Below are positions 21,501 through 27,779 of a stretch of 64,000 nucleotides of DNA, one piece after another. A model generated the notes under the pieces. It searched no databases, was not told the DNA's origin, and worked only from the letters and a program-made list of their open reading frames with translations. This DNA is from Colius striatus (Eukaryota; Chordata; Aves; Coliiformes; Coliidae): assembly GCF_028858725.1 (NCBI RefSeq), contig NC_084762.1:5279374-5343373 (forward strand), written 5' to 3'. Position 1 is the first letter of the stretch. Each line of letters starts with the position of its first letter. Position numbers and translations under genes: made by a program.

Positions 21501-24354
21501 GTGCCATTCCTGTTGTGGCTGATGTCATGTTCCAAACTAAATGAGTGTTCGGCCGCCAGACTTGGGGAAATGTGCGGGTTTTAGAGCCTTTGTTTCTAGG
21601 TTCATTCTTGGGGGACCAGGGGGGAACCAACCCCTTGCTGATGCTGCCGTTTCTCTCCTGTTGGGGAACAGGGTCATCCTCTCCGTTTGTGTTTGGCTCC
21701 GGGCCGGCCGCCCCCGCAGCCGGGCCCGCGTTCGGCGCGGCGCAGCAGCCGGCGTTCGGGCAGGGCCAAGGGGCCGGGCAGTCGGCAGCTCCCACCTTCG
21801 GCTCGCTGTCCACAGCGCTGTTCTCGGGCGCCGCGCAGCCCGCTCCTCCCGCCTTCGGCTCGGTGACGAGCAGCACGCAGCCCTCGGTCTTCGGGCAGCA
21901 AGCCCCCCAACAGCCAGGGTTTGGCTCTGGTACCCCCAGTGCTGGTGAGTGCCCACTGTCTTGTTCCCTTTTGGTCTCAAAGGTGAGGGACTTTATTTCA
22001 TCTTACGTGAAGCACACCTTAAGTTGCCTTGGGTGCAAATCTTCTAAGCCTAAGAAATGCCCTCCATAAAAATAACGGGATGTCGAGTTACATCACAGCA
22101 GTGAAGGGGACAGGGAACTGCTGGAGAGAGTCCAGCGCTGGGCCACCAAGATAATCAGAGGACTGGAGCATCTTCCTTATGAGGAAAGGCTGTGGGAACT
22201 GGGGCTGCTCAGCCTGGAGAAAAGGAGACTGAGGGGAATCTCATTAGTACTTAAAAGTATTTGAAAGGTGCATGTCAAGAGGATGGGGCAGCACTTTTTT
22301 CTGTGTTGACAAGTGGCAAGACAAGGGGTAATGGACAAAAGATGGAACACAAAAAGTTCCACTTAAACACAACAAAAACTTCTTTACTGTAAGGATGAGG
22401 GAGCCCTGGCACAGGCTGCCCAGGGAGGGTGTGGAGGCTCCTCGGGAGGTTTTCAAACCCACCCGGACATGTTCCTGTGCTCCCTGATTTAGGCAGACCT
22501 GCTTTAGCAGGGGGATTGGGCTAGACCATCTTTATAGGTCCCTTCCAAGCCCTGCCATTCTGTGAAAGATGAGCCATAGGTTTGCCAGCCCCACAGTGAG
22601 CCTGTATAAAGTATAAAATACCATGGGAAGCGGGCAGAGGAGGATCCTTAGAATTTAAGTGCAAGGAAGACTTGTTCCACACCAGTAATTATTAAACAAG
22701 AAAAAGCCAGTGCCAGAACGTACGTATTTGGTGTCATCACATCAAATATGTCAAGGGAAAAGCCTCCTTTTTTTTGTCTCTCAGAAGTCTTACAAAGTAG
22801 CCTCTGTTAAAAGTAACCAACATTTTCCTACTAACCAGTAGATTTTGCCACACCGCATGACTCAGCCTCTTGTTATCAAGTAGCAGTTTAAAGATCAAGA
22901 TCTCCCTGGCTTGTCTGTGTTGCTTATCAGTTACCTTGGTGGTAGAAAATTGATTTTTTTCTGAAGAGGCTGTACTATGTTGGCCCATTGAACGAAGGCC
23001 AGTCCCCAGATCGACTGAGTGAGCACCACAAAGTTTACAATCCATGCAATTCAATACTATAATTCAGTCTGCACATGTGTAACCGTGATGGTGGTACAGA
23101 AGTTAGCAATCAGTTTGTTGTCAGTGTGCTAGCACTGTTACTTTAAGGATCCCTTTATGATTCTCAAAGGGAACAAATTCCCCCAAGTATCTTCCCTGTG
23201 GTAATGTGGCACTTTGGGTGCACTCCCCTCCCCCAGCTTTGCCATCTCGAGTGACCTGTAAAAAGCCCCTTCTTAAAGGTAGTGGGAAGAACATATGAGG
23301 ATTGGCTGCAAAGGATAAAGCCACATTTAAACTTTCTTACTCCCTTCTTTCTGCTTCCACCCTGTCTTCCCAGGTTCTGTATTCCAGTTTGGAAGTAACA
23401 CTTCGAATTTCAACTTTCCAAATAACCCAGGAGTATTTACTTTTGGTGCAAACACCCCTGCACCAGCAGCCCCGGCACAGCCTTCTGGCTCCTCGGGATT
23501 TTCCTTCAGCCAACCTCCAACATTTACAATGGGGTAAGAGACCAGATCAGCATGTCACTCGGGCTTTGGGGCGTGTCGGTGGGCAGCGTTCAGCCCCTGC
23601 TGCTGTTAATTCAGGAGGTGTTCAGATGAACCTTGGAGTTTGAAATGAACTGGGGCAGCCTTCCTTGTGGTAGCCTGGGCATCGCTAACTAAGCAACCAT
23701 GTCTTGAAACAAGCCTGGTTATCAGGAATGGGCTCCTCAGCTCAAGAGGGACAGGGAAGTGCTGGAGAGAGGCCAGCACATGGCAGCCAAGATGATCAGG
23801 GGTATGGAACATCTTTCATACGAGGAAAGGCTGCGGGAACTGGGGCTGTTTAGTCTGGAGGAGAGGAGAATGAGGGGAGATCTTATTAACATTTATAAAT
23901 ATCTAAAGGGTGAGTGTCAGGAGGTTGGGACATCCCTCTTTTCTATAGTAGATAGTAGCAGGACAAGGGGTGATGGGATGAAGCTGGAACACAAAAAGTT
24001 CCATTTAAACATAAGAAAAAACTATTTCACTGTGAGGTGAGGGAGCCCTGGCACAGGCTGCCCAGAGGGGTTGTGGAGGCTCCTTCCTTGGAGGTCTTCA
24101 AGACTCACCTGGACACGTTCCTGTGTGACCTGATCTAGGTGACCCTGCTTCTGCAGGGAGGTTGGACTGGATGATCTCTAAAGGTCCCTTCCAACCCCCA
24201 CCATTCTGTGATTGTGTGAATTGTCGGCTACACTGTCCTAAACTCTGAACCCCTGATTTCTTTTGATAGGACTAATGGGAAAAATGTTTTCTCTGCCTCT
24301 GGATCTTCAGTTTCTGGCCGGAAGATAAAGACTGCAGTTAGACGTAGAAAATAA
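335..24354 (+). CDS. NUP153: NUP153, 3' portion of gene (20 coding exons, spliced span)
   Basis: Encodes nucleoporin 153, a nuclear-basket FG nucleoporin that anchors to the pore ring, binds Ran through zinc fingers and transport receptors through FG repeats, and contacts lamins and chromatin. Twenty exons with AG/GT borders join in one frame: 335-583, 1843-1982, 2065-2193, 3373-3489, 3620-3664, 3761-3814, 5542-5688, 6453-6505, 8972-9104, 10496-10624, 11365-11457, 11700-11787, 12076-12192, 13980-14594, 16460-16654, 17779-18621, 19906-20280, 21672-21944, 23374-23533, 24270-24354. They give 1345 residues plus stop. The human protein is 1475 aa, so about 110 N-terminal residues and the promoter are left of the window. 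The order is N-terminal pore-association region, four zinc-finger positions, FG-rich tail and basic C-terminus [12 protein letters not shown]. Identification is from recognised sequence; no search was run. Confidence 0.97.
584..1842 (+). other. NUP153: NUP153 intron
   Basis: 1.26 kb without a recognisable repeat or gene. A TATATAAA-like string near 1213 is within the intron and has no supporting promoter context. Confidence 0.7.
1843..1982 (+). CDS. NUP153: NUP153 coding exon w2
   Basis: Starts after TTTTGACAG and encodes [26 protein letters not shown] and [15 protein letters not shown], then the donor CCT|GTAAGT. It stays in frame with the neighbouring exons and closely matches human NUP153. 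Confidence 0.95.
2065..2193 (+). CDS. NUP153: NUP153 coding exon w3
   Basis: 43 codons from acceptor TCTGCAG to donor CAG|GTGTGA, encoding [31 protein letters not shown] and IAPYQ. Only 82 bp of intron separate it from the previous exon. Confidence 0.95.
2194..3372 (+). other. NUP153: NUP153 intron
   Basis: Unique-looking sequence of about 1.2 kb. I see no CR1, RNA gene or conserved motif. Confidence 0.65.
3373..3489 (+). CDS. NUP153: NUP153 coding exon w4
   Basis: 39 codons with the conserved block [31 protein letters not shown] and PLA, between acceptor TTTTTCAG and donor GCG|GTAAAT. This is among the most conserved parts of the N-terminal domain. Confidence 0.96.
3620..3664 (+). CDS. NUP153: NUP153 coding exon w5 (micro-exon, 45 nt)
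   Basis: Encodes [15 protein letters not shown] between TTCAACAG and TCT|GTAAGT. It is phase 0 on both sides, so its skipping would not shift the frame. Confidence 0.93.
3761..3814 (+). CDS. NUP153: NUP153 coding exon w6 (54 nt)
   Basis: Encodes [18 protein letters not shown] between CCCCCCTTAG and CAG|GTAAGA. It is phase 0/0 and corresponds to the human segment just before the conserved SQYPPVQ block. Confidence 0.92.
3815..5541 (+). other. NUP153: NUP153 intron with old CR1 reverse-transcriptase remnant
   Basis: 1.7 kb. Apart from the decayed CR1 ORF2 piece near 5.12-5.44 kb I see nothing functional. Confidence 0.7.
5120..5438 (+). mobile_element. Decayed CR1-type LINE, reverse-transcriptase core fragment
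   Basis: Degenerate + strand translation follows the CR1 reverse-transcriptase order: a FSKAF-like segment near 5145, a W-V/L-K-NW-like segment near 5230, the PQGSVLGPVLFN-like block near 5313 and the FADDTKLGG-like catalytic region near 5400. Stops and frameshifts break it throughout. It is much older than the 3'-end CR1 copies elsewhere in the window and has no coding capacity. Confidence 0.75.
5542..5688 (+). CDS. NUP153: NUP153 coding exon w7
   Basis: 49 codons, [11 protein letters not shown] through [12 protein letters not shown] to VDLKHK, with donor AAA|GTAAGT. It matches the human segment after QAKREKV. The ATG at its start is an internal codon, not an initiation site. Confidence 0.94.
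5902..6048 (-). mobile_element. CR1 3' end fragment (antisense to NUP153)
   Basis: Reads on the - strand as the CR1 tail: the + strand begins AGAATCATAGAATGG and continues GGTTGGAAGGGACC and CAGTCCAACTCCCC. The far end is diverged. Confidence 0.88.
6453..6505 (+). CDS. NUP153: NUP153 coding exon w8 (53 nt)
   Basis: Encodes [17 protein letters not shown] plus two bases, with acceptor AAATTGCAG and donor AAAG|GTATGA. It is weakly conserved against human. Assignment rests on splice sites and on frame with exons w7 and w9. Confidence 0.85.
6506..8971 (+). other. NUP153: NUP153 intron
   Basis: 2.5 kb with one antisense CR1 tail near 6.7-6.9 kb. The remainder is T-rich, including a run near 8200-8260, with no recognisable gene. 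Confidence 0.65.
6694..6900 (-). mobile_element. CR1 3' end fragment (antisense to NUP153)
   Basis: Starts with two 8-bp terminal repeat units (TCATAGAATCATAGAATGG), then the standard CR1 tail in reverse, ending near CAGCCTGTGCCAGGGCTCCC. It looks younger than the copy at 5.9 kb. Confidence 0.93.
8972..9104 (+). CDS. NUP153: NUP153 coding exon w9 (glycine-rich basic segment)
   Basis: Encodes [40 protein letters not shown] and EQNQQ, between acceptor TGTGCCAG and donor CAG|GTAAGG. It matches the human glycine-rich KMRRER segment. A different frame through this exon is also open but is not used. Confidence 0.93.
9105..10495 (+). other. NUP153: NUP153 intron
   Basis: 1.4 kb; I see no repeat, RNA gene or regulatory motif that I can support. 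Confidence 0.6.
10496..10624 (+). CDS. NUP153: NUP153 coding exon w10
   Basis: 43 codons [31 protein letters not shown] and AMMNK, with donor AAG|GTAAAT. It matches human VPVLPKISLPI and following residues. Confidence 0.94.
10625..11364 (+). other. NUP153: NUP153 intron
   Basis: 740 bp of T-rich sequence with no recognisable repeat. Confidence 0.6.
11365..11457 (+). CDS. NUP153: NUP153 coding exon w11
   Basis: 31 codons [20 protein letters not shown] and [11 protein letters not shown], between AATGCAG and TCT|GTAAGT. It is phase 0 on both sides. Confidence 0.95.
11700..11787 (+). CDS. NUP153: NUP153 coding exon w12 (NAGNAG acceptor)
   Basis: Encodes [20 protein letters not shown] and TPVTSLLNL plus one base, with donor TAG|GTAACA. 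The acceptor reads TAGCAG, so the exon could also start at 11697 and add one Gln in frame. The 11700 start fits the human sequence, which has no extra residue. Confidence 0.93.
12076..12192 (+). CDS. NUP153: NUP153 coding exon w13 ([12 protein letters not shown] block)
   Basis: Encodes [37 protein letters not shown] and SPG. Acceptor CTTTTAAAG, donor CTG|GTGAGT. The final block is almost identical to human and lies just before the zinc-finger domain. Confidence 0.96.
12625..12742 (+). mobile_element. Short diverged CR1 3' tail, sense
   Basis: The + strand shows GGTGACCCTGCTCTGGCAGG, GGTTGGACTGGATGG and the terminal AAGATTCTGTGATTC. About 118 bp, older than the neighbouring copies. Confidence 0.85.
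13005..13152 (+). mobile_element. CR1 3' tail, sense
   Basis: Contains CCTTGGAGGTCTTCAAGACC, CTGATCTAGGTGACCCTGC and AAAGGTCCCTTCCAACCCC, and ends near CACTCTATGATTCATG. About 145 bp, 5'-truncated as is usual for CR1. Confidence 0.92.
13980..14594 (+). CDS. NUP153: NUP153 coding exon w14 (zinc fingers 1-3)
   Basis: 615-nt exon between TTTTCTAG and CCAG|GTGCGT. After FTSVKTHSS and the conserved [14 protein letters not shown] it encodes three RanBP2-type zinc-finger positions. The consensus is W-x-C-x2-C-x10-C-x2-C. Finger 2 ([20 protein letters not shown]) and finger 3 ([20 protein letters not shown]) are intact. Finger 1 reads [19 protein letters not shown] then GTC: the first cysteine is proline and the second is displaced. 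These fingers bind Ran-GDP in mammals. The open frame continues past 14594 to a stop at 14711-14713, but the donor and the next in-frame exon support an end at 14594. Confidence 0.96.
14595..16459 (+). other. NUP153: NUP153 intron
   Basis: 1.9 kb. I see no CR1. It contains a 9-bp perfect inverted repeat at 15164-15188, described under findings. Confidence 0.6.
16460..16654 (+). CDS. NUP153: NUP153 coding exon w15 (zinc finger 4)
   Basis: 195 nt, phase 1/1. Encodes [29 protein letters not shown] and an intact finger [20 protein letters not shown], then [12 protein letters not shown]. One exon carries exactly one finger. Donor CAAG|GTAATA. Confidence 0.96.
16655..17778 (+). other. NUP153: NUP153 intron, half occupied by CR1
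   Basis: 1.1-kb intron; about 600 bp is a sense CR1 3' end (16.92-17.52 kb). The remainder is T-rich intron with acceptor TTTCTGCAG. Confidence 0.8.
16918..17516 (+). mobile_element. CR1 LINE 3' end with open ORF2 C-terminus, sense
   Basis: About 600 bp, 5'-truncated, ending in CATTCTAGGATTCTATGA. A frame open from 16912 to 17472 (186 codons) reads as the C-terminal end of the CR1 ORF2 protein: [44 protein letters not shown] and [20 protein letters not shown]. The lack of stops shows a young copy. It has no endonuclease and no RT catalytic core, so it cannot move by itself. Confidence 0.96.
17779..18621 (+). CDS. NUP153: NUP153 coding exon w16 (FG-repeat domain, largest exon)
   Basis: 843 nt, phase 1/1. 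It encodes the first half of the FG domain, with repeats such as FTFG, FKFG, FQFG, GFGFG and FSFG spaced by Ser/Thr/Lys/Glu-rich linkers. These bind importin beta and other transport receptors and form part of the permeability barrier. Acceptor TTCTGCAG; the donor is CAG|GTAAGC, after TSTS. Relative to human, one FSFG is FSAG ([13 protein letters not shown]) and one new FSFG precedes KPSEKES. The open frame extends upstream and downstream of the splice sites but is not coding there. Confidence 0.97.
18622..19905 (+). other. NUP153: NUP153 intron
   Basis: 1.3 kb. No CR1 or other recognisable repeat. Confidence 0.6.
19906..20280 (+). CDS. NUP153: NUP153 coding exon w17 (FG repeats, Ser/Pro-rich)
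   Basis: 375 nt, phase 1/1. Encodes [53 protein letters not shown] and [23 protein letters not shown] run is present. The donor ACAG|GTACAT is weaker than those of neighbouring exons. A CR1 begins 71 bp downstream. Confidence 0.96.
20281..21671 (+). other. NUP153: NUP153 intron with CR1
   Basis: 1.4 kb. A 570-bp sense CR1 starts 71 bp after the donor. The rest has no recognised feature. The intron ends GGGGAACAG. Confidence 0.75.
20352..20921 (+). mobile_element. CR1 LINE 3' end, sense
   Basis: Very similar along its length to the copy at 16.92-17.52 kb (shared CTCTTCTCCCCCTCTACTCT-type start and AACATCTTTCATACGAGGAA), ending CCGTTCTATGA. A small deletion in the GGAGGAGAGGAGACTGAGG stretch near 20577 shifts its frame. 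Confidence 0.95.
21672..21944 (+). CDS. NUP153: NUP153 coding exon w18 (GC-rich FG exon)
   Basis: 273 nt, phase 1/1. Encodes [69 protein letters not shown] and [10 protein letters not shown]. Single FG/PAFG repeats predominate. Most third codon positions are G or C and CpG is frequent, unlike the A/T-ending codons of exons w1-w17. Donor CTG|GTGAGT. Confidence 0.96.
21945..23373 (+). other. NUP153: NUP153 intron with CR1
   Basis: 1.4 kb with a sense CR1 at 22.10-22.57 kb. The remainder (22.6-23.37 kb) shows no recognised feature. Confidence 0.7.
22104..22565 (+). mobile_element. CR1 LINE 3' end, sense, moderately diverged
   Basis: Starts GGGACAGGGAACTGCTGG and ends GCCATTCTGTG. It has more substitutions and gaps than the copies at 16.9, 20.4 and 23.7 kb, so it is probably an older insertion or another subfamily. 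Confidence 0.93.
23374..23533 (+). CDS. NUP153: NUP153 coding exon w19 (C-terminal FG repeats)
   Basis: 160 nt, phase 1 in and phase 2 out. Encodes [48 protein letters not shown] plus two bases. Acceptor CTTCCCAG, donor GGG|GTAAGA. It closely matches the last FG segment of human NUP153. Confidence 0.96.
23730..24218 (+). mobile_element. CR1 LINE 3' end, sense, in last intron
   Basis: About 490 bp, close in sequence to the 16.9-kb and 20.4-kb copies, with an open frame at 23759-24040. It ends CCATTCTGTGATTGTGTGA, only 51 bp before the last coding exon. Confidence 0.95.
24270..24354 (+). CDS. NUP153: NUP153 last coding exon w20 (basic C-terminus and stop)
   Basis: Acceptor TTTTGATAG. Encodes [20 protein letters not shown] and KTAVRRRK, then TAA at 24352-24354. 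The basic tail is identical to human NUP153 and fixes the gene identity and strand. Confidence 0.98.
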
Positions 24355-25340
24355 TCGCCCGACGGGTAAAGTGACTTTGGAAGCAGCTACTCCCCTGCAT
24401 TGTTCAGTTGTTGGGATCGTACCTCATGCTGGGTTAGCTGAAGCCAGATCTGCCCACAGGAATATAAAACTCTGCCTCCCTTCCCTTCCCCCTCCCCGGT
24501 TAGGTTTTGGGGTTTCTCTTTTTTTGGTAACGTCTGCAGTTGACAAGGGGGCCCGTTCTCGAGCTAAACTCTCCTCGACTCCAGCAAGCTCCTCCTTCCA
24601 GCGACCCGGCATGGTCTGGCTGTAGCCGTGCGTCGAGCCCGCCCCGCGAATGGCTTGTCCAGCACCTCCTCACCTTTCCTGCCCTGCCCTGCCCCGCTCC
24701 GCCGCCACGCTGCCCTCGCCTCGGCTCCGCTCCGCTCGGCTCGGCCAGGGACGCCCCGCAGGGTAAGGGGGTGTCAGGTAACGACTGATTGCTACGCTGA
24801 GTTTGTGCCCGGTGTATGTGTGAAAAGTTTGAGTGAGTTTGGGTGTATCGTGCACTAAAATTTTCTCTGATAGGGGAAGACTGATTCGAGGATGATCCGT
24901 GCTTAAGGACTTGTTAGATCTGTAGTTCTTCATTTAATAATTATATGCTATTTCTATATTTTCATTCTTACAGCCCCTTTACCGCCCGTCTCGCCTTGGT
25001 TATTTTATTATGAAACATGTGTAAATACGATTTTGTTTCTCTCTCTGTACCTTTTTTGTTTTTGGCATAACAGATCTGTGAAATGGAAATTTTAATTTTG
25101 TGTGTTACGGCCATTTTTTGTTTAGTATTGTCTCAGATTTTATGTAAATCCCATTATTCAAAGTTGCCTAAATCCATTTAGAAAATCTTTAAAATTGGGA
25201 ATTCTTAAAGTAAGTTTATTGGCTTTTCTGATCCATTTTTGTTTGGACCAAAAACCAGTATTGTACAAAGTATTAAGTATATATTTTTATATTTACTGAA
25301 ATGGACTGTGGTGACTTTGGATAATAAGGAAAAGTTTAAT

Positions 25341-25346
25341 ATTAAA
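25341..25346 (+). terminator. NUP153: Candidate NUP153 poly(A) signal ATTAAA
   Basis: ATTAAA followed by a T-rich stretch; the nearer of two candidates, about 1 kb after the stop. Confidence 0.5.
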
Positions 25347-25399
25347 GCCATGTTTATTACAGTATAATTAACATGTTAAACCATGGGATAAATGCCATC

Positions 25400-25405
25400 A
25401 ATAAA
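25400..25405 (+). terminator. NUP153: Candidate NUP153 poly(A) signal AATAAA
   Basis: Canonical hexamer in ATCAATAAAACC, 54 bp after the end of the ATTAAA candidate. Either or both could be used. Confidence 0.5.
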
Positions 25406-25596
25406 ACCGATGAAATATTGCCTGGCAGTTTGAACTTGCCACGAGGGCGGCTGCAAGCAGCTGAGATGATGGGCTCGAGCAGAGCAAAGCCACGTGTTTC
25501 CTCTGACCTCTGCTTTCTGACAGTGGCACCCATTCTAGAGCATCTGAGATTAGTTACAGGTTCCTCATGAGGAAGGAGAGTTTGGTTGTAAGCTAC

Positions 25597-25690
25597 AGCT
25601 GGTTTCCAAAACCCACCGGGATGCGTTCCTGTGCGACCTGATCTAGGCAGACCTGCTTTAGCAGGGGGTTGGGCTGGATGATCTCTTTCT
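25597..25690 (+). mobile_element. Short CR1 tail remnant
   Basis: CCAAAACCCACCGGGATGCG, TGTGCGACCTGATCTAGGCA and GGGTTGGGCTGGATGATCTC match the CR1 3' end. It breaks off before the terminal repeat. It lies between the two convergent genes. Confidence 0.88.
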
Positions 25691-26690
25691 TTAACTGGTG
25701 CTATTCTTGTACAAGGCAATAGGTAATTTCCCTTACCCCTGACTTGGGAGGGATGAAGTTTTAGCCGAGGGCATTGCTTTTCCCTTCTTTCCCGTATCTC
25801 ATGCCTAGTTTCTAGGTCACTGCTCCAGTACCTAAGACAGAAGTGCTTTTTGCAGTCAGACTGAAATTGTAAATAAGCAAAACTCACGGTGGAAGGGACG
25901 TGAATTCTCTCTGGCAGCTTTTAGCTTCTCACGGCTGTGCCTGAACTTACTTTAGGGTTTAATGTAGGAGTGCAGATTGGTGAAAGAACAGTTTGGGGGC
26001 ATCGCTGAAGGTCTGTGTCAGCTGAACTTCTTCAAATGGCTTAACAGCCTCCCAGGGCTGCTCCCTTCAGGCCTGGGGAGGGCCAGGTCCTACTTGAATG
26101 TTTTTATTTCCATGATGCTTATCAGTAACAGGGCTCTAATGCTTGTGGTACATTGATGATACCAAAGTCATCTTGTTTGGTAGTAACACTGCAGTAACCC
26201 TCAGAATTGTGAGGTATTTTGGTACAGATACACCTTCTGAATAGGGCAAGGCTTTAAAATAATTTCTTTTGGCCCAGAGACTTTATTTAACTTGAGCCAG
26301 ATCCAAAAGTCACTGTCTAAAAAGATGGCAACTCATGGAGTGGAGACGGGAACACACGCAGAAGGTTGGACTTACAGACAGAAGAGCACTGCTTGTCAAA
26401 CTGAAATACTGCAGAATAGTAACACTGTTACTTAAGTTATTTCTCATGAAGACAAGACAGAAAACCAAACTCTCAACCATTCCTGTTGTCAACCAAAGTG
26501 TAAAGTCAGGGTGAGAGGTTTCAGCCCTGGCGGGGCAAGTTATGCCTAAGGGAGAAACACACAAAAAGGGGCTCTAGAAGAATTCCAAAGTCTTACTCCA
26601 GTTTTAATAAAACATTAACATTGTTGCTTATCTTCCTTTCCCGAGAGAATGACATGAGAATAAACAAACTACCAAAGCTGTGTAACCATG
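25690..26690. other. Intergenic gap between convergent NUP153 and FAM8A1
   Basis: About 1 kb with no recognised gene or repeat. FAM8A1 transcripts probably end near its right edge, on the - strand. Confidence 0.6.
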
Positions 26691-27634
26691 CAAAATATTA
26701 GGCTTCTTTATTCAGCATTTAAGTTATTCTGAATATACAAACAGTGAGCCAGAATTATCACGTGAAAACAACCAGTATTTGTACTTCAGTAGATTGAAAC
26801 ACCTCCTCTTGTTTTGCTTGGCCTTATATGCAAGAAACAGCCAAGTGCTTTCACTCCACAAAGAAGAGGAGTTGCCTTTCCTTAGCATGATGTGTTTATA
26901 GCTCCAGAAGTATTTACAGGCGCCAGCCCCCTAACACTGTGGCGTAACACGTCCTTCCCAGAGAAAGCAGCCATCATTTCACCTCTCTATTGGCTCTGAC
27001 AGGTGAAAGACAACATGAGAATCATGCAAAAATCTTTGTCACATCAATGTCCTCATAAAATACTTAAAGAGGTGAGGGAATATGATCCATGAAGCAGTAA
27101 TAAGGGACATGATAACCACTGCTCATCTCTTTCTACACAAGTGGCAAGTTAAATTTTTGCCGTGCTAATACTGCAGTTCTCTTCCCCTCAGGGCTTATCA
27201 TGCCACTTGGGCAACTGCTTGGCAAACAATCTGATTTCCTAGTTACCTGCCAACATCCCAAACTGTAGGAGTGACGTTGCTTTTAAAGTGGAGTAGTTCT
27301 AGGTGTCCTCTAGAATGGACAAAGGGAACGGCTCCTTTCTGCAGTTCATAAATAGGAGCCACTTCTCAATCGGAGGTTTAACACTTCCAGATTTCACGTG
27401 CATTGTTTCTCCCAAGCTTCTTTGGCATTTCCAAAAACTCCCAACAGTTTGAAGGTAGCTGCTGGCATCACACCAGAACAAAACATTTTCTTTAGCTTCT
27501 GAATCAGTTCCCATTTGATCCGGGCAAAAAGATTCTGACAGACAGCTCAACTGCAGTTTTGGGGTAGGTCTTTGTTCGCTGGGGGTGGGAAGGGGGAGTG
27601 GTCAAAACCAGTCTGGAAGGTTCATCTTTTGGTA
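26690..27634 (-). other. FAM8A1: FAM8A1 3' UTR (inferred)
   Basis: Sequence between the FAM8A1 stop and the candidate poly(A) signal. No repeat is recognised. The end is inferred from the hexamer only. Confidence 0.55.
26707..26712 (-). terminator. FAM8A1: Candidate FAM8A1 poly(A) signal (AATAAA on - strand)
   Basis: TTTATT on the + strand, about 0.92 kb past the FAM8A1 stop. A second - strand signal lies at 26282-26287 and an ATTAAA at 26603-26608, so the end could be further on. Confidence 0.45.
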
Positions 27635-27779
27635 TCATCTGACTCCATTTCTTCTTACCACAATAGTTCCTGCTACGATATCGTAGGCTGTTCTGTTGTG
27701 CTGGAAAAACAGCAGTGTAATGAATGCAGGAAAAAACGAGGCAATCGAGAAATTCTTGATCAAAGCTCGTATTGTGGAC
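27635..27779 (-). CDS. FAM8A1: FAM8A1 coding exon 5 (last, with stop)
   Basis: Begins after TCATTTCAG on the - strand. Encodes STIRALIKNFSIASFFPAFI, TLLFFQHNRTAYDIVAGTIV and VRRNGVR, then TGA at 27637-27635. It contains the third hydrophobic segment and the AYDIVAGT motif typical of the RDD family. Confidence 0.97.

Larger units (their letters stand above)
24355..25420 (+). other. NUP153: NUP153 3' UTR (inferred)
   Basis: From the stop to the candidate poly(A) signals. The first half holds a short GC/CpG-rich patch (about 24.60-24.77 kb). The second half (24.9-25.4 kb) is AT-rich, as is usual for a vertebrate 3' UTR. Its end is inferred only from the signals. Confidence 0.7.

Noticed and set aside
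21373..21980. Long - strand and alternate + strand open frames over NUP153 exon w18
   Set aside because: They are shadows of a GC-rich coding exon. They encode Arg/Ala-rich sequence with no family resemblance.
26149..26163. Y-I-D-D-T-K reading that resembles a reverse-transcriptase catalytic box
   Set aside because: No flanking RT motifs, no CR1 or retroviral similarity around it, and a stop soon after. Probably chance.
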